NCBI GenBank assembly: GCA_043729515.1
Contig: JAYTLK010000111.1
Coordinates: 1-51,446, forward strand
DNA: 51,446 nt
Direction of reading: 5' to 3'
Source of the DNA: JANXSS01 sp043729515
GTDB lineage: Bacteria; Pseudomonadota; Gammaproteobacteria; Burkholderiales; Burkholderiaceae_D
Shown: positions 16,025 through 23,629 of the stretch, one piece after another
Position numbering within the stretch: position 1 is the stretch's first letter
How the letters are laid out: each line of letters starts with the position of its first letter
Made by a program: the position numbers and the translations under genes
Notes under the pieces: generated by a model
What the model was told of the DNA's origin: nothing
The model's input: only the letters and a program-made list of their open reading frames with translations
The model's database searches: none

Positions 16025-17302
16025 GTGCGACCGATCTCTCGATTCATGCTGCCAGCGCTGTACGCCGCCGGCCTGTTTCTGGCACTGCCTGCAGCCCGGG
16101 CGGCCGACGATGCCGATGAAGCCGCCCTCTCGCTGGCCGACGCTGCCCCGGAGCTCAAGCAGCAAAGCCGCCCGTGGCGTCTGGCGGCCGAAGGCGCCCT
16201 CGGGCGCAGCCGGCAGCGCTATGGCGTCAATGACTTCAACATCGGCCGACTCTCGCTCGATGGATATCTCGATGCCTTGCTGACGCCAGGCTTTCGCCTG
16301 GTGCTGGCCGACCGGATCGACCGCTATTACCAATCCGGCGACAACGGCGACAGCACCGTCAACACCCTGAAGGAAGCCTACGTGAGCTGGCACCCGGAAG
16401 GCATAGCAATCTTCGATGCCGGCCGCATCAACGTGCGCAATGGTGCTGCCTTCGGCTATAACCCGACCGATTTTTTCCGCAGCGGCGCGATTCGGTCGGT
16501 GGTATCGATCGACCCCAACAGCCTGCGTGAAAACCGTCTGGGAACCGTCATGCTGCGTGGGCAGGTATTGCTGCCCGGTGGATCGGTGACCGTGATTGCC
16601 GCGCCAAAACTGGCGGAGCGGCCCAACGATGCTGCCTTCAGCCCGGACGTCGGCGCAACGAATCATCGCGACCGCTGGATGATCACCGCCAGCACCCGCT
16701 ATTCGGAGGCATTCAATCCGCAGTTCCTGATTTTCGGCGGCAAGGGCCAACCGGCGCAGGGCGGCCTCAACCTGTCGGCGCTGCTGAACCAGTCGACGGT
16801 TGGCTATGTGGAGTGGGCGGGCGGCTCAGGCAGTTCGCTCTACGACGACGCGGTCGGCACCGGCGGCAACCAGAAATTCCGCCAGCGCGTGGCCACCGGA
16901 CTGACCTACACCACGGCCAGCAAGCTGTCGCTGACGGCGGAGTATGAATACAATGGCGCCGGCATGAATCGCGGTCAGTGGGCGCGACTCGGCCCGGCGG
17001 CACTGGACAACTATGCGCGCTACCGGCTGCAGGTGCAGGATCTGCAAGAGCTGCCAACCCGCAGTTCCGTCTTCCTGTTTGCGAGCTGGCAGGACGCCAT
17101 GGTGCCGCATCTCGACCTGCGCGCCTTCATCCGATACAACACCAACGACCAGAGCCGTTTGAACTGGATCGAAGCGCGGTATCACCTGCCGCATGCCGAC
17201 GTGTCGGTGCAGATGCAGCATAACGCCGGAAATGCATTCACTGAATACGGCGCCCTGCCGGAACGGCAAATGCTGCAGGGCGTCGTGACCTACTTTTTCT
17301 AG
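16025..17302 (+). CDS. Outer-membrane beta-barrel protein of an ABC/LolA-like module
   Basis: The 425-residue protein has a signal peptide ending near AARA and then alternating hydrophobic/aromatic strands finishing in VVTYFF, a typical C-terminal aromatic residue for outer-membrane insertion. The GTG start at 16025 lies 5 bases after the previous stop with GGAG upstream. I do not recognise a specific family. The position after ATPase, permease and LolA-like genes suggests an outer-membrane acceptor or exit. Its stop is only 3 bases from the convergent stop of the transglycosylase gene. Confidence 0.75.
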   Translation: MRPISRFMLPALYAAGLFLALPAARAADDADEAALSLADAAPELKQQSRPWRLAAEGALGRSRQRYGVNDFNIGRLSLDGYLDALLTPGFRLVLADRIDRYYQSGDNGDSTVNTLKEAYVSWHPEGIAIFDAGRINVRNGAAFGYNPTDFFRSGAIRSVVSIDPNSLRENRLGTVMLRGQVLLPGGSVTVIAAPKLAERPNDAAFSPDVGATNHRDRWMITASTRYSEAFNPQFLIFGGKGQPAQGGLNLSALLNQSTVGYVEWAGGSGSSLYDDAVGTGGNQKFRQRVATGLTYTTASKLSLTAEYEYNGAGMNRGQWARLGPAALDNYARYRLQVQDLQELPTRSSVFLFASWQDAMVPHLDLRAFIRYNTNDQSRLNWIEARYHLPHADVSVQMQHNAGNAFTEYGALPERQMLQGVVTYFF

Positions 17303-17305
17303 GGA

Positions 17306-18478
17306 TCAGCGCGCTGCTGCGCGGGAGAAGTCAAAACTGGCCGGCTGCAGGGAACCTGGAGCGTCGTCGGTGCCTGCAGGCGACTGGCCTTGCGCCACGA
17401 CGCGCGGCCGGATCGCCGAGGACTTCGATTTCGTCGGTCCCACGGGTGCTGTCGCTGGGTAAGCCGGATTGGCCGGCACGGCCGGATTGGCGCCATGCCA
17501 TGCCGGGCCGCGTGTCCCGCCTGACCTGAGCAAGCCCGACTCATACGGATGCATTGCCTTCTGATACAGCTGTGCAATGCGGCGGACGTACTTCTGCGTC
17601 TCCGGATACGGCGGCACGCCACGGTATTTTTCGACCGTGCCTTCACCGGCGTTGTAGGCAGCGGCCACCAGCGACACGTCGCCCTTGAAATAGGCCAGCA
17701 GCCATTTCAGATAAGCGATGCCGCCCTTGATGTTTTCTTCAGGATCGAACGCATCCCGCACGCGAAAGCGCTGGGCGGTCTCCGGGATGAGCTGCATCAG
17801 CCCCTGTGCATTCTTGGGCGACTGCGCCCGCGGATTGAAACCCGATTCAACCAGAATCACGGCCATGACCAGTTTCGGATCGATCCCGGACTTGTCGGAA
17901 AGCTTCGATACGATCTTGTAGATCGGCCCCTTGAAATACGCCTCGCTCATGGGCGGGCCAGCGATCTCCGGCGCGATCATCGACAGTTGCGCAGGCGGAT
18001 CCGGCAACAGACAGGTCGGCAGAGGCGCGTGTATCGGTGATTCCGTGTAGCCGCGCATCACCTTGGCTGCCGGGTGACCACGGTCTGCCGCCAGCGCAAA
18101 GATCTGGGCGGCCACGCCATCGTCTCGCGGCACGCCACGGCCGTTGGCATACATCCAGCCCAGAGCGAACTGGGCCTCGGCATCGCCCAGGCGGGCGGCC
18201 TTGCAATACAACGCAGCAGCCCGTTCGAAGTCGCGTGGCACGCCTTCTGCATGTTCATATTGCGTTGCCGTAGCGATCATCTGCCGGGTGTCGGCGGTGC
18301 CGCCCAGGCCACCGGCGGGGTTCGTTCCGGCAGGTAACTTGCCACCGACTGCGGCGCTGCGGCCGGCGCTGGGTATGACCTGCGCAAGCGAGTCGGCGCG
18401 CACGCCGGTCGCAGGGAGGGCGGCAATGGTGCATAAAAATGTTCGCACGACGAGCGCGCGTAGGGGACGGGATTTCAC
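17306..18478 (-). CDS. Sel1-repeat and lytic transglycosylase protein
   Basis: The protein (about 390 residues) joins Sel1-like repeats (YCKAARLGDAEAQFALGWMY, ANGRGVPRDD) at about 65-140 to an SLT/goose-lysozyme-like domain with DPKLVMAVILVESGFNP (catalytic Glu) and AQGLMQLIPETAQRF, VAAAYNAGEGTV. It should cut peptidoglycan glycan strands in the periplasm. The start is uncertain: the GTG at 18478 gives a compact 26-residue signal peptide; an ATG at 18514 adds 12 residues. Neither has a strong ribosome-binding site. It is the last gene of the minus-strand group downstream of the GAF gene; transglycosylases are often placed beside envelope-spanning export systems. Confidence 0.88.
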   Translation of the reverse strand: MKSRPLRALVVRTFLCTIAALPATGVRADSLAQVIPSAGRSAAVGGKLPAGTNPAGGLGGTADTRQMIATATQYEHAEGVPRDFERAAALYCKAARLGDAEAQFALGWMYANGRGVPRDDGVAAQIFALAADRGHPAAKVMRGYTESPIHAPLPTCLLPDPPAQLSMIAPEIAGPPMSEAYFKGPIYKIVSKLSDKSGIDPKLVMAVILVESGFNPRAQSPKNAQGLMQLIPETAQRFRVRDAFDPEENIKGGIAYLKWLLAYFKGDVSLVAAAYNAGEGTVEKYRGVPPYPETQKYVRRIAQLYQKAMHPYESGLLRSGGTRGPAWHGANPAVPANPAYPATAPVGPTKSKSSAIRPRVVAQGQSPAGTDDAPGSLQPASFDFSRAAAR

Positions 18479-18587
18479 TTGTATTGGATCGCCGCTTCGA
18501 CAGCCAGCGGTCATTTAGATTGGCTTAATGATAACACCTGCCGGATTGTCGCCGTAATTCACGCGCCCCGATCAATCCTTCTCGGGG

Positions 18588-19391
18588 CTAGCCCCTGCCG
18601 GGATCCGGTTTCCCGTCAGGCGCGCGGGCCGGCCCATCGGTTCGATCGCGACCGAGTCGCCGGCTGTGACGCTGCAGGTTGCCGCTCAACTGCGTGATGA
18701 TTTCTGCAGCGGCGTTGATGATCTGGCGTGAGCCGAAGCCAGCGCGCGTCATTTCCTTGTAAAACGATTTCGCCATGATCTTTGCCACCTGGTCCGGATT
18801 GGGCAGGCCGGCTGCGAGCGAGGCATCCAACCCGCGCGACGCTTCCTGAATGACCGCCATCTGGGCAAAACGGGAGTCGAGCATCGATTGCAGCTGAGAC
18901 ACCTGGATTGCCTTGCTGATGAACAGGACAACGACTTCCAGCAGGCGCAGGTCATCGGCATCGAAGGCGCCGGGCATCTGCCGTCCACTGACGTTGACCA
19001 CGCCGATCGAATCGGCATTGATGCGGATCGGCGCGCAGAGCAGGCTGCGGCGCGGATCGTCAGGGCGCCGGGCGCAACCGGCAAAAGCGGAGTCGGCGAT
19101 GTCGTCGATCCGCAAGGCCTCGCCGGCGGCCAGCACGCGCAATGCCAAACCATCATCGGCGGCTGCCGGATGTCGCCCGGCACTTGAAGGCAGATGGCTG
19201 GTGGCCGCCCATATGCTCAGCCTGCGGCCGGCATCGACGTCCTCTTCTGCCAGCAGGATCGAGCAGTGCTCGGCACCCAGCATGGCCGCCGTCACGTCAG
19301 CCATGTGGCGCAGTTGTGCGTCGAGCGGCCCGTGGGAAGACGACTCGGCAAGGTGTCGAAAATTCGGCAGTGCCTGGGCAGCGTGGTGCAT
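18588..19391 (-). CDS. GAF-domain protein
   Basis: The 267-residue protein starts MHHAAQALPNFRHLAESSSH and contains one GAF domain at about 30-175 (AEHCSILLAEEDVDAGRRL ... LLCAPIRINADSIGVVNVSGR ... DLRLLEVVVLFISKAI), followed by a helical C-terminus with no HTH, GGDEF or kinase domain. It is thus a ligand-binding or scaffold protein without a visible output. The ATG at 19391 has a GAGGAC Shine-Dalgarno at proper distance; the upstream open frame is not conserved-looking. It follows the nucleotidyltransferase gene by 155 bases. Confidence 0.8.
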   Translation of the reverse strand: MHHAAQALPNFRHLAESSSHGPLDAQLRHMADVTAAMLGAEHCSILLAEEDVDAGRRLSIWAATSHLPSSAGRHPAAADDGLALRVLAAGEALRIDDIADSAFAGCARRPDDPRRSLLCAPIRINADSIGVVNVSGRQMPGAFDADDLRLLEVVVLFISKAIQVSQLQSMLDSRFAQMAVIQEASRGLDASLAAGLPNPDQVAKIMAKSFYKEMTRAGFGSRQIINAAAEIITQLSGNLQRHSRRLGRDRTDGPARAPDGKPDPGRG

Positions 19392-19546
19392 GGTGTCCTC
19401 GGTGAGGTGAAACGCCGCGCAGCGCTGGCGTCGATAAGCCGTTGCGGACAGGTCGGTGCATCCGGCTGATGCATTTTGCACCATCATGCCGGTTCCGCCC
19501 TGCGCTGTCGCATGCCTGCACCGCGAATCGACCACGCGGCCGCTTC

Positions 19547-20617
19547 CTATGCAGGACGCGGACTGAGGAACGCCTTGTGGAACAGGTGACGGGCCAGCAT
19601 CAATGGCGGCATGCGCAGCCAGTTGGCGCGAACATACAGGCACATCAGTGCCGCCGGCGCCGCCCGATCGGTACGGGAAGGAAGATCGGACTGCAGCGCA
19701 TGCAAAAAGAGGTGGTCCATCAGACGCAACAGCAGCGGCGTAGGGCTTCCCATCGCCGCTGCAGCGAATGCCGCTTCCGGCACCGGCGTGTGCAGCAACC
19801 GATGCGCATACCGCAAGGCATAAAACAGGACCCGCGTCAGGCTCAGTTCGCCGGCACGCTCGGTGAGTCGGTTCCAGAAACCCGGCTGCTGCGCGAAATG
19901 CCGCAGCAGGACATCGAGGTCCGACAAATCGCGCAGGGCATGCGTCATTTCGCCGTCGTAGAACAGGTGCGCCGCGCTGTGCAACACCATGTCGCATGGC
20001 GCCAGCATGCGTAGTTCCGGATGGCCAGGCACCGGCACTGCCGCAGCCCGTAGCCTGGCCGGATCAGGATGCACCGCCATCGTCTGCGGCAGGATGGCGT
20101 GATGAACGTCGATCACGGTATCGCGCCGAATGTGCTGCAGGGGCGGCAATTCATGCATCCACTGCCTGTAATAGCGCTGGTCGTACGCATCATGATGGGT
20201 CGCCACCCAACCGGCGGCCATCAACGCGTTTTCGGCCTCGACCAGCCGGTTCGGTGGCAGCAGGATGTCGATGTCGGAAAACACGCGCCCGGACGCCGCC
20301 GGCAAGGCTGCCATCGTGTAGGCTGCGCCCTTCAGAAGGATCAGTTCCTCGTCGGGCAAGGCGGCGCGGATTGCGGCAACTTCGCCCTGCACCCGGTGCG
20401 CATGGCCACGCGCCGTGAGATCGGCCCATGCCAGATGCGCCAGCGGTTGCGCCGGTACCGTGGCAAGCAAGCCGGCCGCATCGAGCACATGATGCAGGCG
20501 CGCCAACAGGCCAGCCTTGCGTGCAGCGCGGATCAGCCGGTCCCATTGCGCGGGGGCGAGAACGAGCGGCGCTGCCGGCGCTCGCAGGGCGTGCAACAAA
20601 AGCGTGTCTGTCTTCAT
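19547..20617 (-). CDS. Nucleotidyltransferase-family protein (Nucleotidyltransf_5-like)
   Basis: The 356-residue protein has the LLKGAAY segment and GRVFSDIDILLPPNRLVEAE (Asp115 and Asp117), the active-site pair of the minimal nucleotidyltransferase fold, then a His/Arg-rich helical C-terminal half. Proteins of this family accompany HprK-related kinases and PqqD-like proteins, as here. Its start ATG overlaps the stop of the kinase gene (ATGA), so the two are coupled. It may transfer NMP to a protein, peptide or sugar; the substrate is unknown. Confidence 0.82.
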   Translation of the reverse strand: MKTDTLLLHALRAPAAPLVLAPAQWDRLIRAARKAGLLARLHHVLDAAGLLATVPAQPLAHLAWADLTARGHAHRVQGEVAAIRAALPDEELILLKGAAYTMAALPAASGRVFSDIDILLPPNRLVEAENALMAAGWVATHHDAYDQRYYRQWMHELPPLQHIRRDTVIDVHHAILPQTMAVHPDPARLRAAAVPVPGHPELRMLAPCDMVLHSAAHLFYDGEMTHALRDLSDLDVLLRHFAQQPGFWNRLTERAGELSLTRVLFYALRYAHRLLHTPVPEAAFAAAAMGSPTPLLLRLMDHLFLHALQSDLPSRTDRAAPAALMCLYVRANWLRMPPLMLARHLFHKAFLSPRPA

Positions 20618-21570
20618 GTGGCGCGCGCCGAGGGCGCGGGGTCGGGTCGCCCGGCCGCGGCCAGGGCATCGAAAGCGTCAATTGCTTCGTCGAGGACGCT
20701 GTAGCTGAAATCATGGCAAGCGACGACGTCGATCAGGCTGGCCGCCGTCTCGAACCCCTGCAGGCCAAGTCCGCTGTAGTTGAAGGCATTGTCGATCAGC
20801 TTCATGAAGCCGGCCGCAGGTGACACCGGTGCCAGCCGGGTCGCTGCGCCAGCCACGTATTTCGGAAAGATCAACCAGGCCGGTCGTGCCGTCTCGTCGG
20901 CCCGGCGCACGCTCTCGGCCGGCGGCTTCATGTGGGCAATCGTGCCCTTGGACGTATCGGCCACGCTGGGGCTGAAAACGGCCTGCGGCGCATAGGCGCC
21001 GACGATGTCGATCGAGGCGTTCTTGAGGCTCACCGGGCGCGGCAGCGGCACGATCTGGCCGTCGGCAATGCGCACCAGCGTCAGCTCATCCGACAGCAAG
21101 CGCCAGCCGCGGCTGACCAGTGCGGCGCACAGGGTGCTTTTGCCGGACCCAGGCGTGCCCGGCAGGATCGCCGCCAGTCCGTTCTTTTCCACCACGGCGG
21201 CGTGGATGATGAGCATGCTCTTGACGCCCGTGGAGACAAACAGGTTCAGGGCCCATTCGAAGAGCGGAAACGCATGCGCCACCGGCATCGGAAAAAACGG
21301 CGTGACACCATCGGCATGAGCGCGCACCTGCTGGCGCAACAGGCGGCGCACGCCACCGCTGCGCGCGAGACTTACCTGAAAGTCGCTGAACTCGTCATCC
21401 GGCAGCAGCGGATAGTCGGCATACAGCAGACCGATGGCGCGGGCAACGCTGTCGAAGCGGCTGTCGACCCGTACGGCAAACGCTCCCGTGCGCATGATGA
21501 AGCTGCCGTCGGCCAGGCGTTGCCGCAATTGTCCGCCCGTCAAGCTGGAGACCGTCAGCGCCGGCTTCAT
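20614..21570 (-). CDS. HprK-related kinase A
   Basis: The 318-residue protein has a Walker A PGTPGSGKST (137-146) followed by SRGWRLLSDELTLVR, the spacing of HPr kinase/phosphorylase-type P-loop domains, preceded by an HAAVVEKNG strand pair. It lacks the N-terminal domain of classic HprK and no HPr is encoded here. It belongs with the HprK-related kinase A family seen in PEP-CTERM bacteria (assignment from memory). It is overlapped at both ends: its ATG overlaps the stop of the PqqD-like gene and its TGA overlaps the nucleotidyltransferase start. This tight coupling suggests a complex. The phosphorylated target is unknown; the 193-residue exported protein upstream is a candidate. Confidence 0.85.
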   Translation of the reverse strand: MKPALTVSSLTGGQLRQRLADGSFIMRTGAFAVRVDSRFDSVARAIGLLYADYPLLPDDEFSDFQVSLARSGGVRRLLRQQVRAHADGVTPFFPMPVAHAFPLFEWALNLFVSTGVKSMLIIHAAVVEKNGLAAILPGTPGSGKSTLCAALVSRGWRLLSDELTLVRIADGQIVPLPRPVSLKNASIDIVGAYAPQAVFSPSVADTSKGTIAHMKPPAESVRRADETARPAWLIFPKYVAGAATRLAPVSPAAGFMKLIDNAFNYSGLGLQGFETAASLIDVVACHDFSYSVLDEAIDAFDALAAAGRPDPAPSARAT

Positions 21571-21845
21571 GCGGCGATGCCCGTGACAAGCCCCAGTTCG
21601 CAAAAACGGATCAAGGCCGCCTCGATATCGGCAAGTAACGCATCCGTTGGGAGTGCAGGTTCGGTTGACACGAAATGCCGAAGCAGGTCGGCGGTCGAGG
21701 CGGGCCCTTGTTGAAGACGTATCAGGAGTTCGGCCGCCAGCCACGTCAATTGGTGGGTGTCGCCCGAAGTGCGGTCGAAGAAAACATATTCATCGTCCCA
21801 ACCGCGCAGGGCAACAGGTTGCGTCGCGCTCAACTGCCAATGCAC
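21567..21845 (-). CDS. PqqD-like peptide chaperone (HprK-related system)
   Basis: The 92-residue protein MHWQLSATQPVALRGWDDEY has the winged-helix PqqD/RRE pattern: an N-terminal strand, YVFFDRTSGDTHQLTWLAAELL and a C-terminal helix with LGLVTGI. PqqD proteins hold precursor peptides for modifying enzymes. It begins with GTG, 23 bases after the stop of the exported protein gene, with only a weak ribosome-binding site, and overlaps the kinase start by 4 bases. Its role is probably to bring a substrate peptide to the kinase or nucleotidyltransferase (inference). Confidence 0.82.
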   Translation of the reverse strand: MHWQLSATQPVALRGWDDEYVFFDRTSGDTHQLTWLAAELLIRLQQGPASTADLLRHFVSTEPALPTDALLADIEAALIRFCELGLVTGIAA

Positions 21846-21868
21846 GTCGTCGATCGCCCGCTGCCGCC

Positions 21869-22450
21869 TTATGCGGTCGGATGCATCGTCAGCTTCAGAT
21901 AAGCAACGATCTTCGACCGATCCCAGGCAGCGCCGCCAATGGCCGGCGTGAAGCTGCCAGTAGCCATCTGCTGCAGGTCGGCATGGCGCAACACCGCCGC
22001 CGATTTGCCTGAAAGGATATTCAGGTGGGATGCTGCCACCAGTTGACCGAGCAGTGCATCGTCACCGCCAGAGCGGCCCTGCAGGGCATCGAGCAGGCTC
22101 GCTTCGGCCTGCGGCCCGGCACTGCAAGCATGGAAAACGGCACCGAAGCGCGTGTTGCAAGACAGGCTCGCGGCTTCCTGCCACACGCCCTGTTCGGCAC
22201 TGGCGATCCAGTACGCGGGTGTTTCACCGAGCGGCTTCGCAGAAACGACGTGGGAGCTGTGTGACCCGATCGACGTGCCAGCCAGACCAGACCGGCTGAC
22301 CATGGTCAGCACGACGCCTGACGCGGCCAGACCTGCCGACGTCAGTCGCCGGCGCCGGAGGTCGACCGGCGCGGACAGATGCAATCCGCCGGCATCGGGG
22401 GTTGAGGTGGCGGATGACGCATTGTGCGTGCTGTTCGGTGGATTCGACAC
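21869..22450 (-). CDS. Exported protein with twin-arginine-like leader, candidate substrate of the HprK-related/PqqD system
   Basis: The frame is open to 22525, but the GTG at 22450 has a perfect AGGAGA Shine-Dalgarno 5 bases upstream and lies about 59 nt after a predicted sigma-54 start, so it is taken as the start (193 residues). The N-terminus is polar (1-30), then RRRRLTSAGLAASGVVLTM (32-50), a Tat-like leader with probable cleavage near GLAG. The mature part has a TPAYW motif (78-82), a two-Cys segment (Cys98, Cys109), an Ala/Leu-rich middle and an end DRSKIVAYLKLTM. I recall similar small proteins beside HprK-related genes in PEP-CTERM bacteria but know no function. Confidence 0.75.
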   Translation of the reverse strand: MSNPPNSTHNASSATSTPDAGGLHLSAPVDLRRRRLTSAGLAASGVVLTMVSRSGLAGTSIGSHSSHVVSAKPLGETPAYWIASAEQGVWQEAASLSCNTRFGAVFHACSAGPQAEASLLDALQGRSGGDDALLGQLVAASHLNILSGKSAAVLRHADLQQMATGSFTPAIGGAAWDRSKIVAYLKLTMHPTA

Positions 22451-22455
22451 GGTAC

Positions 22456-22461
22456 TCTCCT
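22456..22461 (-). promoter_or_regulatory. Shine-Dalgarno that decides the GTG start at 22450
   Basis: AGGAGA lies 5 bases before GTG on the minus strand. The longer starts at 22501 and 22525 have no such signal and lie at or upstream of the predicted transcription start. Confidence 0.8.
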
Positions 22462-22520
22462 GGACGAATCGGCTGGCTTCGCAGTCGAGACGTTGAAACA
22501 TGGAATGAATGCCTGAGACA

Positions 22521-22536
22521 AGCAAGTATCATTCCT
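22521..22536 (-). promoter_or_regulatory. Probable sigma-54 promoter of the HprK-related operon
   Basis: AGGAAT-N5-TTGCT on the minus strand has the invariant GG and GC at exact spacing and a perfect -12 box, but a poor -24 box. The predicted start near 22510 gives a leader of about 59 nt, like that of the PepA-like gene. The same upstream dyad as in that promoter lies 93 bp away. Confidence 0.55.
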
Positions 22537-22629
22537 ATCTGAAACTTTCAGTAAATGCTGTTTTAAATCAGTTGCTTGTAAAATTTTCACGCCGCGACAA
22601 CACGAACCGCCAGTACCTTGCACATCAAG

Positions 22630-22646
22630 TGTAAAGAACACCGACA
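22630..22646 (-). promoter_or_regulatory. 17-bp dyad, candidate PrsR enhancer site (second copy)
   Basis: The plus strand reads TGTAAAGAACACCGACA, differing from the copy at 11579-11595 only at the two central bases. Both copies also continue with AC. It lies upstream of the sigma-54-like promoter of the operon that begins with the exported protein. Confidence 0.5.
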
Positions 22647-22747
22647 ACCACTGTGCACGATTAATTTCTTTAAATCAACTGCAGCGGCGTGTGACGTCGA
22701 CCATAACCCTCGCCGTCGGTCTTCCGCGCTTCGGGGCAGGCCATCCT

Positions 22748-23629
22748 TCAGCGCTGCAAAAACAGCGGCGCCGGCGCTCCGGGCAACTGCGGCATCGGCA
22801 AGGGCGGCGCGCTGGTCACGACCGCAGGCTGCGCCAGCAATTCAGTGATGTAGTTGCTCTGGATGGCATAAGTAATGCCGCTCGGCTGGCTGATGGCCGT
22901 CTCCTTCAATCCCTTGACATACACCATGTTGATGATGCCATAGACCAAGCCGGAGTCGACATCATAGAGCGGGCTACCGCTGTTGCCCGGGTACGCCGTG
23001 CCATCGAGCTGGAAAACTGCATACGCCGATTTTTGCAACTGCTGGATCGATTTCGGATCGAGGCGGCTGGAACTGAGCGCCGGCCGCACCACCGGCGTGA
23101 TCGCCGACACCATTGCCCGATGCGTGACTTTCGTGAAACCGAGCGCCATGCCGAGCGGGAACCCGGTGAATGCCAGCGCTTGCCCTTCTTTCACTTTTGT
23201 CGAATCGCCGAGCTTGAGGACCGGCAGCGGCGCGCCAGTGATGCGCAATCGTGCCAGATCATGCTCGCGGTCGATACCGATGATCTGCGCCGGGCGGAAC
23301 TCCGAATGGCCGTCGCTACCCACGAGAACGCCAAGCGTCTCGAGCTTGTCGGTATCGATCGGTTTTGCCACCACGTGGGCATTGGTGATGACGGTCAGGC
23401 CATCCTCGATGGCGAAACCGGTGCCGAAAAACGTCACTGCCGGACTGCGGGTTTTTTGATAGGTCGCGATGCCGACGATCGACGGTTTGACGGCGACGAT
23501 GGTTTGCGTCAGGTCCGCTGCGTGCATTGGCAGTGGCAATGTCAGCGCAGCGAGCCAGGCCATCATGCCGGCGAGAGCAGCGCCGGCTGGTCGCCGGCAG
23601 CTCGGCGCGACCAGCCGTTCAGCGCACAT
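22748..23629 (-). CDS. Periplasmic trypsin-like serine protease (S1 family)
   Basis: The 293-residue protein has a signal peptide (hydrophobic stretch about 20-37, cleavage after MHA) and a complete catalytic triad: His85 in ITNAHVV, Asp124 in EHDLARL and Ser217 in GNSGSPL. No PDZ domain is present, unlike DegP, and the C-terminus is a short Pro-rich tail. The start overlaps the 3' end of prsR by 11 bases, so it is coupled to the PrsK/PrsR operon. It could process sorted PEP-CTERM proteins or remove misfolded ones. A shorter start at Met22 or Met23 is possible. Confidence 0.88.
   Translation of the reverse strand: MCAERLVAPSCRRPAGAALAGMMAWLAALTLPLPMHAADLTQTIVAVKPSIVGIATYQKTRSPAVTFFGTGFAIEDGLTVITNAHVVAKPIDTDKLETLGVLVGSDGHSEFRPAQIIGIDREHDLARLRITGAPLPVLKLGDSTKVKEGQALAFTGFPLGMALGFTKVTHRAMVSAITPVVRPALSSSRLDPKSIQQLQKSAYAVFQLDGTAYPGNSGSPLYDVDSGLVYGIINMVYVKGLKETAISQPSGITYAIQSNYITELLAQPAVVTSAPPLPMPQLPGAPAPLFLQR

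Noticed and set aside
18565..18588. GCCCCGA/TCGGGGC hairpin at the end of the GAF gene as a terminator
   Set aside because: The loop is long, there is no T run on either strand, and the hairpin reaches the stop codon; evidence is too weak.
22597..22612. TGGCGG box on the minus strand near the second dyad as an alternative sigma-54 promoter
   Set aside because: The spacing to TTG is one base too long and the box is only 17 bp from the dyad; the element at 22521-22536 has correct spacing.
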